Assembly (NCBI GenBank): GCA_902168105.1
Contig: CABHOY010000016.1
Span: 1-64,000, forward strand
DNA: 64,000 nt
Reading direction: 5' to 3'
Origin: an uncultured Flavihumibacter sp.
Lineage (GTDB): Bacteria > Bacteroidota > Bacteroidia > Chitinophagales > Chitinophagaceae
Shown: positions 11,201 to 18,926 of the stretch, one piece after another
Layout: each line of letters begins with the position of its first letter
How positions within the stretch are numbered: the first letter of the stretch is position 1
Notes under the pieces: model-generated
Told to the model about the DNA's origin: nothing
Database searches by the model: none
Seen by the model: the letters and a program-made list of their open reading frames with translations, nothing else
Position numbers and translations under genes: made by a program

Positions 11201-11297
11201 GTACCAACAGGACCCCGAAGTATCAAGCAACTCCGCAGGGGATGCATATATTAATCAGCGTGTATTGAATTTGGGCTTGCAGATAGGGCTGAAATAA
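8241..11297 (+). CDS. SusC/RagA family TonB-linked outer membrane protein
   Basis: A 1018-residue SusC. The signal peptide ends SSMAQ, followed by a carboxypeptidase-regulatory-like domain (ITGTVKDLNGVLPGAAVSEKG). A canonical TonB-box-like stretch LDEVVVVGFNQVKRITNTGA follows, then the plug with FIRGVSSLNSEG and IESISILKDASTTAIYGIKG, and the barrel. The last residues are LGLQIGLK, so the terminal residue is Lys rather than the aromatic usual in outer-membrane barrels. It is the last gene of the operon, with a strong hairpin 6 bp after the stop codon. It should energise glycan-oligomer import together with a SusD partner through TonB-ExbBD, which is not encoded here. Confidence 0.94.
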   Translation: MKYILMLLLSAMFLSSMAQQKSITGTVKDLNGVLPGAAVSEKGVPTNGVITDADGRFKLTLKGRSNVVNVKLMGFTGQEINVAGQSAIDIVLQPSTQGLDEVVVVGFNQVKRITNTGAVSGITGSEIRNVPTANVQNTLMGKLPGFVSQQRSGQPGRDASDFFIRGVSSLNSEGNKPLIIVDDIEYSYDQLQQINVNEIESISILKDASTTAIYGIKGANGVLVVATRRGKSGRPQVNVRAESGLQAPVKTPRLLDAYQTATLVNEAYKNDGITPLFTADDLELFRNGKDPYGHPNINWYETVFKKFAQQANTNIDISGGTEAVKYFISGGFLTQNGLVKDFSDPRNEVNTNYFFRRYNFRSNLDMRANKTLTLRLDLTARFGDINEPHDANVVSEVYNFEKIHPYSAPLMNPDGSYAFAADTKDKLPTINARLANGGYTRSKRTDFNALFGATQQLDMLAKGLFFTARVAYAGIEQYSRNLFRPEEPPSYHYNPADGSYTLDPRGNYRLQAYRVTGNTDLYSRNINSQAFLSYDHTFGAHAFNGLVLYNRQSYAFKSDIPANFRGLSFKAGYNYKQKYLLDFNGAYNGSDRFQAKKRNGFFPAVGVGWNISQEPFFASRKRSISLLKIRGSYGIVGSDVTSGNRYLYRQEYFYGGNYSFGENETQQSSIYEGELGNMDVSWEKARKADVGIDMNLFKDKLSITVDYFHDIRYDQLVRKGSVPTMIGIGYSPTNVAKTSNKGFDGQINYRGNIQRVNFNTSLVFQYFKNKVLFRDEAQPAYPWLRETGLPIDQPFGYTFIGYYTQEDIQKIQANTHDKPAVPLSEYPIQAGDLKYRDINGDGVIDNNDRGPIGRPNLANTVLGLTLGANYKGFSVNVLFQGSFGYSFSVVGTGIETFQSQFQPIHQERWTPENADNAQFPRLTSNPTTVNSARTYMSDFWLIDARYVRLKTIDLGYQLPSRWLGQRLNNARIYLSAYNLLTWTNYDKYQQDPEVSSNSAGDAYINQRVLNLGLQIGLK

Positions 11298-11302
11298 CTG
11301 TC

Positions 11303-11350
11303 GAAAAGTAAATGGGAACCACTGCTTAAAGTGATTCCCATTTACTTTTC
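11303..11350 (+). terminator. Terminator closing the SusCD operon
   Basis: A perfect 16-bp stem (11303-11318 pairing with 11335-11350) is extended inward by a 4-bp CACT/AGTG stem. It starts 6 bp after the susC stop at 11297. It is strong enough to be bidirectional and also lies downstream of the minus-strand small gene at 11418-11597. Confidence 0.85.
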
Positions 11351-11417
11351 TGTATCATTGTAGACTATAATAGTTTCTATTTCATATTCACACACCATTG
11401 TTTCGTCAAGAATTAAA

Positions 11418-11597
11418 CTAAGATTTGTCAAGTCCATTTGGAAACTTAACGATAGATCTTAATTTCTCAGAATTTGCTTTCATTTTGTCAAGTTCTTCCG
11501 GAGAGATCTTTTTCTCTCTCATCTTATTCATCTCCGACAAAAATTTAATAGCCTCCTTACCTGTTAATGCAGGTGTATCTCTAATTGGTCTAGCCAT
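11418..11597 (-). CDS. Orphan small antitoxin-like protein
   Basis: The product is 59 residues from the MARPIRDTP start; an ATG two codons upstream, at 11603, is also possible. It is highly charged, with a helical centre (KEAIKFLSEMNKMREKKISPEELDKM). The opening pattern, MxRPIxxTPxLxGKxAxxF, resembles small Bacteroidota proteins that I associate with toxin-antitoxin pairs, but I cannot name a family. No partner gene is adjacent: downstream is only the terminator, and upstream are about 390 bp without a gene. Base composition is AT-rich, like the island that follows and unlike the Sus operon. Confidence 0.55.
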   Translation of the reverse strand: MARPIRDTPALTGKEAIKFLSEMNKMREKKISPEELDKMKANSEKLRSIVKFPNGLDKS

Positions 11598-11603
11598 AAA
11601 CAT

Positions 11604-11986
11604 AATTTTTGTTTGTCAAAAGGAGATATTCTATCTCTTAAAACTAAGGAACTGATTTTATTTGGAAATTAAAGAGAACATCAAATAACGGAACTTGAAC
11701 TTCAATATCACCGAACTGTCCAAATTATTATTGATGGTAATGGTTAGGTTCTGGACAATGATTCTGAGAAAACAAAGAATGGTTAATTCATAAACGGTTC
11801 GCAGGTGTAACGCAATTCCTTACGAGAAGCTGAAGCTTATATTAATCGACAGGGTCGCTAATTTGTGAATCTTAATCTTAAAAGTATAATAAATGTAGAT
11901 TTTTTAGTTGAAAAATGTAAGTCAATTACATTTTTTGGTATAAAACATTAAAATTACGATATTCGTTGAAATGAACTCAGTGAAAA
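11604..11986. other. AT-rich intergenic stretch without a recognised gene
   Basis: About 380 bp between the orphan small gene and the AAA ATPase. All frames on both strands are interrupted and nothing longer than a few dozen residues looks protein-like. It marks the composition shift from the Sus operon into the AT-rich island and presumably holds the promoters of the two divergent flanking genes. I could not assign a clean TTTG/TAnnTTTG pair. Confidence 0.5.
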
Positions 11987-13279
11987 ATGATCATTAATTT
12001 CAGCGTACAAAACTTCGGTTCAATTAAGAACCGTCAAACACTATCTTTTGAAGCAGATAATTCAAGTCACCTTGAAGATTACTATACTATACCTGACACT
12101 GGCAAATTAAAGCTTCTAAAAATAGCCTTAATTTACGGGGCCAATGCGTCTGGCAAAACAACACTTCTAAAAGCGCTTGAGTTTTTACGACAGCTTGTGT
12201 TGAACCCTCTTGAAAAGAGGACTGACGCCTTAAACTTTAAGCCGTTTCTATTTGATGCTCAAACTCCGATGCAAAATTCTATCCTCGGGATAGAGTTTAT
12301 TCAAAAGAAAACGCGTTATCAATATGAGATTGAATTTAATCGAATCGCCGTTGTCAAAGAAGAGCTATACTTCCATGCCCCCAACCGGGCCAATGTTTTT
12401 AAAAGAATAACAGATATAAACAGTCAATTTTCTACTATTACGTTTGGCAGTAAGATCAAAACAGATAAAACTTTTGAGAAAACACTGGAGTCAAATACTT
12501 TATGGAATAATACGGTATTGGGAGGGTTCCTCAAAACCAATATAGAATTAAAAGAGTTAAAAGATGCCGTGGACTGGTTTGTTGATTATATGCAACCGTT
12601 GATCACAACTCGTGCCTCTGTTAAAGGTTATGTTGCTGAAAGGCTACTAAATATTGAAAATGAAAAATCAACACTGATTAATATCCTTCAAAAGGCTGAC
12701 TTTAATATTTCCGATATATTAATTAAAGATAAAGAAGTAGTAAGTGATCAGGAGATGAAGGCTTACACCGCATTAGGATTTTCGAGTGATCTGATAACAA
12801 AAATAAAAAACAGAACAGAAATTGAGCTTGAACACAAGGTTGGTGATAATAGATATTTATTGCCTCTGGAGGAAGAGTCTCAAGGAACTCAGAGATATTA
12901 TGAATTTGCTGCTATGCTGAGTTTATTAATAGAGAAGCAAGTTATAATTTCGATTGACGAATTGGAGTCGTCTCTTCATCCGGAACTTTACACACACTTT
13001 TTATTATCCTTCCTGGTAAATGCTTCCAATTCCCAGCTTATTGCTACAACTCATAATAGGGAAATACTAAACAATAAAGACATTTTAAGAAATGATGTTA
13101 TTTGGTTTACCGACAAGTCAACAGATTGTGCAACGGATCTTTATTCCTTGTCAGATTTCGATAGCTCTGTAATAAGAGATACCAGTAATGTGTACAATGC
13201 ATATAAAACGGGCAAACTGGGAGCAGTGCCCCATTTAGGTGATTACTATATTGACAGGAATAATGGGAAGGGTAAATAA
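11987..13279 (+). CDS. AAA15-type ABC-like ATPase (AbiLi/RloA-like)
   Basis: A 430-residue SMC/ABC-like ATPase of the AAA15/21 class. Walker A is GANASGKT (residues 51-58), an ABC-type signature region lies at SQGTQRYYEFA (about 298-308), Walker B is VIISIDELE (about 319-327), and an H-loop-like His lies in ATTHN (about 356). The N-terminus (NFSVQNFGSIKN) is typical of the class. Its stop overlaps the start of a RloB-family gene. An ATPase of this kind followed by RloB is the composition of the AbiL phage-abortive-infection system, so an antiviral role is likely. The region is AT-rich relative to the flanks, consistent with horizontal transfer. Confidence 0.85.
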   Translation: MIINFSVQNFGSIKNRQTLSFEADNSSHLEDYYTIPDTGKLKLLKIALIYGANASGKTTLLKALEFLRQLVLNPLEKRTDALNFKPFLFDAQTPMQNSILGIEFIQKKTRYQYEIEFNRIAVVKEELYFHAPNRANVFKRITDINSQFSTITFGSKIKTDKTFEKTLESNTLWNNTVLGGFLKTNIELKELKDAVDWFVDYMQPLITTRASVKGYVAERLLNIENEKSTLINILQKADFNISDILIKDKEVVSDQEMKAYTALGFSSDLITKIKNRTEIELEHKVGDNRYLLPLEEESQGTQRYYEFAAMLSLLIEKQVIISIDELESSLHPELYTHFLLSFLVNASNSQLIATTHNREILNNKDILRNDVIWFTDKSTDCATDLYSLSDFDSSVIRDTSNVYNAYKTGKLGAVPHLGDYYIDRNNGKGK

Positions 13280-13921
13280 GGCCGTTAAAACCAATCCCAC
13301 ATTTGCAATTGTAGTTGATGGGGATTGCGAATCGTGGTATATCAATATGCTTAAGAGAAATGAACACGCTATCAATGTTCACTTGAAACCAGAAGTACCA
13401 CAGAAGAAAAGCCTATCTGAGCAATATAAGCGAGTATTAGAGTTAGCCAGACACTATGATAAGGTGATATGGATCTTAGACTTTGATGTGATCAATAGCG
13501 AAACACGGAAAGCCCCAAAGGGTGATAAAACTACTTTGCAAGAGTTCAAGGAATATAAATCCAGGATAACTGCTGATTACAAAAATATACTTATCATTAT
13601 CAATAATCCATGTCTGGAGTATTGGTTGCTGCTGCATTTTGAAAATACAAGCAAATGTTTTTCCAATTGTGATGCTGCAGCCAAACAATTAAAAAGACAC
13701 ATGCCGGATTATGAAAAGAATCAACGATTTTACACCCGGCATGGAAATGATATCTATCTCAAGCTTAAACCAAATTTAAATGATGCAATTGCCAACTCTT
13801 CTAGATTAAAAAGTTTGATCTTAATAATCCTGATCAGAGCGTTGCAGAAATGTATAAATTATTTGCTTTGGATGAAATAAAGTCAATCTTTACCAAGCCA
13901 AAGGCCGAAAGCGCGCATTAG
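13263..13921 (+). pseudogene. RloB-like protein, apparently frameshifted near its C-terminus
   Basis: The reading frame from ATG 13263 (overlapping the ATPase gene by 17 bp) encodes a RloB-family, Toprim-like protein. An acidic pattern VVDGDCESWY lies near the N-terminus, WILDFDV in the middle, and the characteristic NPCLEYWLLLHF follows. At a run of five A (13808-13812) the frame goes wrong: the zero frame runs into a tail (LILIILIRALQK) that ends at 13880. The frame one base back continues KFDLNNPDQSVAEMYKLFAL and stops at 13921, and this reads like a proper RloB C-terminus. A single A missing from the run would explain it. It may be a genuine mutation, a phase-variable tract or a sequencing error. 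No classical slippery heptamer is present in the correct phase. Confidence 0.7.
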
Positions 13922-13941
13922 TTTTCCAAGTTTATATACCT

Positions 13942-14677
13942 ATGAAGAGTCTTTTAATAATTGCTATGATCTACTGTTTTTCAGCGTTGCAATCACATGC
14001 GCAAGATCCACTCTTAGATACATTCAATGAATATGGTTTTAGCTGCAGGACAGAGTTTGACGGATATGTGACCAGTTACGTTTTTAAGAGAATAGGAAGC
14101 GATAAGATGAGATCATTTATCTATATCAGACCACAGATGTCTATGGCCCAGATAATGTCTTCATCAATTTTGCTCCACCGCAGGTACAGATCACCTTTCA
14201 TGATGTAGAAAATGTGTTGGGAGAAAAAATGACGACCGGCATGGCTTTCACAAATCATACGGTTCAGAGTTCCTGCTTACAGCAGATGCTGGATGCCAGT
14301 AATGCCTTGAACATGAAACATTTATTTATACCAGTCAATACACTTGTCGAGAAAGTGCATTTCATTAACTATCTGCATCAGTTCTATGAAGTCTGCGCAA
14401 AGCCTTTTTTTCAGGAATATAGCACACTTGAACGCGTTGACTGCCACCTCTCAGACCTCACAGACAAAGAAGCTGACCAGTTCATTTTCAGTGGAGGCAA
14501 CACCTCCATTCACCGAAGATTGATCATTAAGCCCTGTCTGGTAATCCGGGTACCCGGGATTATTACGAATATCTGGAACCGCAATTGCATGCCCGAAAGG
14601 ATAAGTCAGTAATATACAGTGGAATGTATAAGTTATGGCTGCAAATAGGGGAGAAGTTGGATCTGAAGGCTAGATAG
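13942..14677 (+). pseudogene. Degraded secreted-protein gene with at least two frameshifts
   Basis: Pieces in different frames join into one plausible protein. The first starts at 13942 with a signal peptide (MKSLLIIAMIYCFSALQSHA) and runs to about 14105. The second frame then continues DEIIYLYQTTDVYGPDNVF from 14106 through to about 14520. A third frame supplies NPGTRDYYEYLEPQLHARKD and stops at 14677. The first break needs one missing base near 14104-14106; the second lies between about 14500 and 14550. I do not recognise the family. It follows the frameshifted RloB gene directly, so this stretch has several lesions in under 1 kb. Confidence 0.6.
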
Positions 14678-14920
14678 GTACAATTAGTATCGCGATATTA
14701 TCAGATCTGGTCATACTCGACTTAAAGACACTAAAAATGCCATAAAGCACAGAAAATAATGGGGATTTCAAAAAATAAATGACTCATAGGTCATTTGACG
14801 ATGCTAGAAGTGTCCGATGATTTGAAAACGTAAGGATAATTTGCAGCGATACATATAATCTTATGTACATTCAATAAATTGGGTATATAAAGCTGTTTTT
14901 AAAACATCGCGAAGAACATG

Positions 14921-16123
14921 TTATATCTCAATTTCAGAAAGAAAGATTGGGAAATTTAATAAATCTGGCTTGCTAAGTACTTTTGCACAAACTCCATGTG
15001 AAATAGCCTTAAGCCATTCCTGTCCCTTTTCGGAACATATAGCCCTAAAAATTTTCCTTTCCTCGCCCTTTTTTACTCGTATTCTATAAACGCAATCGGA
15101 CAGTATCGCTTCACCCTTTTTTACCATACTTACCTTTCCTATACAACCTCTTCCTACCCTAGCCAGTAAAATATCACCAGGCTTTGCTACAACATATTTT
15201 TCTGAATAGTTTTTACTCAATTTCTTTTCGAAAGCGAGGCTTGGATTTCCATGCTTAAGTGTCGTAGTATGAATCTGAGGTATGTCTAATGCTTGTAATT
15301 TTTTTTGTTCAATGGAGCCTCTTTTGATCTCAGGAGAAAAATCATTTAACGTTTTTATCTTTGTGGTGTCAAGATGATTATATGATTTTAGATGTGAATG
15401 ATATTTATAGTCCATTCTTTCCTCCAAGAAAGATGAATTAACAGAAATTTTGTCTGTGCATCGACCATCAATTTCTGCTTTGAATATTTCGATATGGCTT
15501 TTGGTAGATGCTTGTTTTTCAATAAAAATTATGTGAGTTAATGCCTCTGTTTTGGGAAATATGTTTTCAGGTAATTCAATTATCTTTGAAACACTATGAT
15601 TTTCTAAAAGAGTCCTTCGGAAGTTAGTAAATTCCTTACCAGTGATAAGACTGTCAGGTAAGATTATACCGAGCTGTCCGTCTTTTTTTAATAGTGTAAG
15701 ATTTTGGGCTAAAAAAATGATATCTGAAGTTATGAAGTTTAATGATTTACATAATGGCAAACAAGCTTTATCAAAGAGTTTTTGATATTCTTTGTTCTCT
15801 TTAAGTCTAAGGTAAGGAGGATTGCAGATCGCGACATCTATTTCTCCAACTATTTTTTTAAGTTCTCTGGGTAATGCGGAGTTAAGCGAATTATCCTGTA
15901 ATAAATTGACGAATGGAAGAGTCGTTTTTAAACTAGCGATGCTTTTACTATCGATGTCGGTTGCAAAGAATGATGCATTTATCCACCGATTAACTGCGGC
16001 TTTAAGTAAAGACCCATCCCCCGCCCCAAGCTCTAATATTTTGCTTGGAGTATCTACAGTAATGTTAGAAACTAGTAAATCTGAAAAAAGATTATTTGTA
16101 TAATATCTTCCTAATAAATCCAT
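14921..16123 (-). CDS. N6-adenine DNA methyltransferase with type I-like recognition domain
   Basis: A 400-residue protein. Residues 1-220 are a Rossmann-fold methyltransferase with AdoMet motif I (ILELGAGDG, about 29-37) and the catalytic NPPY (101-104) of N6-adenine enzymes. Residues about 240-400 resemble one half of a type I specificity subunit or a TaqI-type recognition domain, with the typical phrase KPGDILLARVGRGCIGK. This would make it a self-contained sequence-specific methyltransferase. It is the last gene of a minus-strand set; the upstream HEPN gene stops 11 bp before its start. No restriction endonuclease is seen, so the HEPN protein and ATPase are the likely effector side of the cassette. 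Confidence 0.82.
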   Translation of the reverse strand: MDLLGRYYTNNLFSDLLVSNITVDTPSKILELGAGDGSLLKAAVNRWINASFFATDIDSKSIASLKTTLPFVNLLQDNSLNSALPRELKKIVGEIDVAICNPPYLRLKENKEYQKLFDKACLPLCKSLNFITSDIIFLAQNLTLLKKDGQLGIILPDSLITGKEFTNFRRTLLENHSVSKIIELPENIFPKTEALTHIIFIEKQASTKSHIEIFKAEIDGRCTDKISVNSSFLEERMDYKYHSHLKSYNHLDTTKIKTLNDFSPEIKRGSIEQKKLQALDIPQIHTTTLKHGNPSLAFEKKLSKNYSEKYVVAKPGDILLARVGRGCIGKVSMVKKGEAILSDCVYRIRVKKGEERKIFRAICSEKGQEWLKAISHGVCAKVLSKPDLLNFPIFLSEIEI

Positions 16124-16134
16124 TCGATCGTTGA

Positions 16135-17106
16135 TTAAGGCAATAGTGTATATTTTAGCTTATATTCACTATACGCAGTATGTACATCTGCAGCATAGGA
16201 AGCAGAACCAGTTAGTACAAAAGTATCAAAATAATTTTTAAACCGTTTTTTATCTTTTCGGAAATCCCAGGCCCAAGTCACTCCTGAAGTACGTCTTTTC
16301 CAGGTGCTTTGATTTACAGGTTCTGCGATAAGTCTCATCATTACATATTCCCATAAGAATTGGTTTATGTCTTTTACTAGATTCGAGCATACAGAAGCTA
16401 CATTTTGTAGAGCCGTGTATGTTAATTTTATAGGTTTTTCGATATAAATACCGTGAGAATCTAATCCTAATTTTATCGCATTATTGGCCCCTAATTTACC
16501 AAAACGATGTACTATGCAATGCCTCAATTGGCAAACGTTTTCGTATTCTATAAGTATATCTGAAATATTTTTAGGTATAGGTATTTTGACAATGCCAATG
16601 AAATCTTTCAAAACCTTTTCAATATTTTCTCTACTAAGAAATGTTAAATTTTCTAATAAGGCTTCTGGCAACATATCTGGTGTATGGAATAGCGCTGCGC
16701 CATAAGCAATAGTTCTAAGTTCGCAGGCTTTCCTTGCGTCGAAGTCAATTGTGATTATTCTACGAAGAATTTCTCTAATAAAGCTTTCAACCGCAGAGAT
16801 ATATCCTAGAAGAATTAAGTTAGAGAATACCGGCTTAATTGAAGTAGTGTCCGTTATTGCATGATTTAAATCATTATGGGCATCAGTTGATATCGTCCCG
16901 GCAATATGTAAGCTATCAAAAAGGGGCCTAAAATTTCTTGGATCTAGTATTAAAACGTTAAGTTCCTTTATTTTACTATAAAATGTATCAATTGCAGATG
17001 TTGTAGATTCGGTAAACGTGGCGTCAAATAGTGACGACGTTGTCCAGCCGGAAGGAGTTGAATAATCATTAATCCTGTAGCTATAGATTGAGTGGTTATT
17101 GGCCAT
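16135..17106 (-). CDS. HEPN-type protein, probable RNase
   Basis: A 323-residue soluble protein. The key signal is RHCIVH at residues 195-200, an R-X4-H match to the catalytic motif of HEPN ribonucleases, placed in a helix (YENVCQLRHCIVHR). About 90 residues earlier is the helix ISAVESFIREILRR, which resembles the first long helix of HEPN domains with its conserved acidic residue. Flanking N- and C-terminal regions are unknown to me. It lies 4 bp downstream of the ATPase gene and 11 bp upstream of the methyltransferase gene, all on the minus strand, implying one operon. HEPN RNases are common effectors of abortive infection and toxin systems, so RNA cleavage on activation is the working hypothesis. 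Confidence 0.65.
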   Translation of the reverse strand: MANNHSIYSYRINDYSTPSGWTTSSLFDATFTESTTSAIDTFYSKIKELNVLILDPRNFRPLFDSLHIAGTISTDAHNDLNHAITDTTSIKPVFSNLILLGYISAVESFIREILRRIITIDFDARKACELRTIAYGAALFHTPDMLPEALLENLTFLSRENIEKVLKDFIGIVKIPIPKNISDILIEYENVCQLRHCIVHRFGKLGANNAIKLGLDSHGIYIEKPIKLTYTALQNVASVCSNLVKDINQFLWEYVMMRLIAEPVNQSTWKRRTSGVTWAWDFRKDKKRFKNYFDTFVLTGSASYAADVHTAYSEYKLKYTLLP

Positions 17107-17110
17107 AAAG

Positions 17111-18829
17111 TTATCCTAAAAATTCATCAACTAAAATAAGCGCTGTCTTGTGAATGTTTTCTGAACGTTTAATTCCAATATTTTTAATTTTCCTTAATTC
17201 TGTTCCTGGATCGGGTTTGCTAATTAATTCGCCAATGTTATTGATCTTCAGGTCGTGGTGAATTCTTTGTTTTTGCCAATCTGGAATTGGTAGTTGATCG
17301 ATATTAATATTCATACAACTTTCAAATGCTGATTGTTTGACTAATTCAGTTCCACAAATATGACAGAATCTCTGTTCTTCAGTTAATCGCGGAGTTGAAC
17401 ATCGTGGGCAAGGAGGGACATCTAATTTTAATTTATATTTATTGTCAACATCTAAGATGGTATCGATTTTCCTCCTGAGAGGATGTTTTTTATTTTTGGC
17501 TTTGAGGTTACGAAGTATTTCTGCAGTATTGAATCCTCTTGATTTACTAAAAGTTCTTTCTAATAACAGAAATAGTATGTGGGGGATATAACGTCTATAC
17601 TCTCTATTTTCGCCAGCACTATGTGCTCCATGCCTTACAGAGCTATCTTCGTAGAGTAATCCGGCCTCAATTAGGAAACGAATCATTCTTTCGGACAAGT
17701 GATTTTCTTTTATTGAAGTTTCCTCAATTCCTATGTATATATTTTTTTCATCGACTAAACGAGAGTTTTCTTCCCGTAGATCATTTGTTATTCTTTCAAA
17801 GAAATACAAACCGGCCTCGATTACGCCTTTAAATTGGGGCATCTTTAGCTTTATGGAATCATATTCTATTCGTATGTACTTGGATTGTTCCAAAATGGTA
17901 CGATTGAAATTAGCTTGGATGGTATTTTCTTTAAAAGAATTGTAGTTTCTCAATAGGCTTATAAAGGCACGAGGAATTCCAAAGGATGCATATTGCAAAA
18001 TGTCCAAGATATCTTTGGGAACAGCTTGAGTATATAACGAAAACCTTTTTTCTATTAAGCTGTTCATGAATGCTATATAGGTTTCATCCACAACGGACAG
18101 CCAACAGTTGACAATTTCAGCATCATGACCAACATGGAAACGGGGTCCATATTGGGTAGTACCTGGATAAACCGAAGCCTTTGGCGCAATAATCTTTGTT
18201 TTAAGGCTTCTGAATATATCAAAAAATTCTATTAAGTACTCTGGCGTAAATGTAATAGCTGCGTCATCTAATAGCAAAATTGCCTTTGTTTTATTCAATT
18301 TGACAACCAAGGTTTCGATTAAGGCAATTACTTTCGAAATGGATATTTCATGTATCAATTGATGACTTGTTAGTTCTGAGGGCGAAAGTTTTTCTGCTTT
18401 AGCTATAAAGTCGTTTATTAGTTTCGGAGATATGTAATCTTCATTTAAATCTTCAATATTATGATTTATATCTTTACAATATTTGTACAGCCCATCTACA
18501 ATTTTGCACAATACCCACGTATGAAATATAGGTATTGCGTTTGAGGACTTTACTAGTAACGGTTCTAAATAATAATATTTTCCGAATGAGGTGAAAATGC
18601 ATACAGGTTGAGACTGATGTTTACCGAGGGCTATACTTTCTTGATAAATAATTCTCATTTGGTGAGTCTTGCCGGTTCCTCTTGGTCCGACAAGTAGCTT
18701 CGCACCAGCACCTTTCAGCTTTTTTTGTATATTGGTGAAATGATCATTTTCTATATTCCATATAACTAAGTCGGAATCATCAATATTGTCGGATCGCTCT
18801 TCGAACTCTTTTTCGTCGATAAGATTCAT
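17111..18829 (-). CDS. ORC/STAND-like AAA ATPase with zinc ribbon and helix-hairpin-helix tail
   Basis: A 572-residue ATPase. Walker A is GPRGTGKT (residues 48-55), a Walker B-like AILLLDDAA lies at about 183-191, and a helical region with ASFGIPRAFISLLRN follows (about 281-295), as in ORC/CDC6-like lids. The C-terminus carries a zinc ribbon with four cysteines (C474-x2-C477 and C489-x2-C492). Next comes a helix-hairpin-helix-like segment (LKINNIGELISKPD, then KIKNIGIKRSENI), so nucleic acid contact is likely. It is the first gene of the three-gene minus-strand cassette, followed after 4 bp by the HEPN gene. The likely role is sensor or motor controlling the HEPN effector; this is inference. 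AT-rich composition fits horizontal acquisition. Confidence 0.75.
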   Translation of the reverse strand: MNLIDEKEFEERSDNIDDSDLVIWNIENDHFTNIQKKLKGAGAKLLVGPRGTGKTHQMRIIYQESIALGKHQSQPVCIFTSFGKYYYLEPLLVKSSNAIPIFHTWVLCKIVDGLYKYCKDINHNIEDLNEDYISPKLINDFIAKAEKLSPSELTSHQLIHEISISKVIALIETLVVKLNKTKAILLLDDAAITFTPEYLIEFFDIFRSLKTKIIAPKASVYPGTTQYGPRFHVGHDAEIVNCWLSVVDETYIAFMNSLIEKRFSLYTQAVPKDILDILQYASFGIPRAFISLLRNYNSFKENTIQANFNRTILEQSKYIRIEYDSIKLKMPQFKGVIEAGLYFFERITNDLREENSRLVDEKNIYIGIEETSIKENHLSERMIRFLIEAGLLYEDSSVRHGAHSAGENREYRRYIPHILFLLLERTFSKSRGFNTAEILRNLKAKNKKHPLRRKIDTILDVDNKYKLKLDVPPCPRCSTPRLTEEQRFCHICGTELVKQSAFESCMNINIDQLPIPDWQKQRIHHDLKINNIGELISKPDPGTELRKIKNIGIKRSENIHKTALILVDEFLG

Positions 18830-18926
18830 ATATGAGAAGAAAGTTTTTTGTAAAATACAGAAATTGAAGGAAACCTTTAATGGTATTTGTTAACAGCAAG
18901 ACAATGTCTAGAGGTAAGGCAGAAGC

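Noticed and set aside
11604..11986. A recombinase or toxin relic in the AT-rich gap
   Set aside because: Short frames hint at protein-like words, but stops are frequent and no motif can be defended.
13800..13880. Programmed -1 frameshift in the RloB gene
   Set aside because: The A5 run in its reading phase (tta aaa agt) does not form an X-XXY-YYZ slippery heptamer and no downstream stimulatory hairpin is evident; a simple one-base loss is more likely.
14921..16123. Classical type I restriction-modification locus
   Set aside because: There is a methyltransferase with one recognition-like domain but no separate HsdS or HsdR. The neighbouring ATPase lacks helicase and nuclease motifs.
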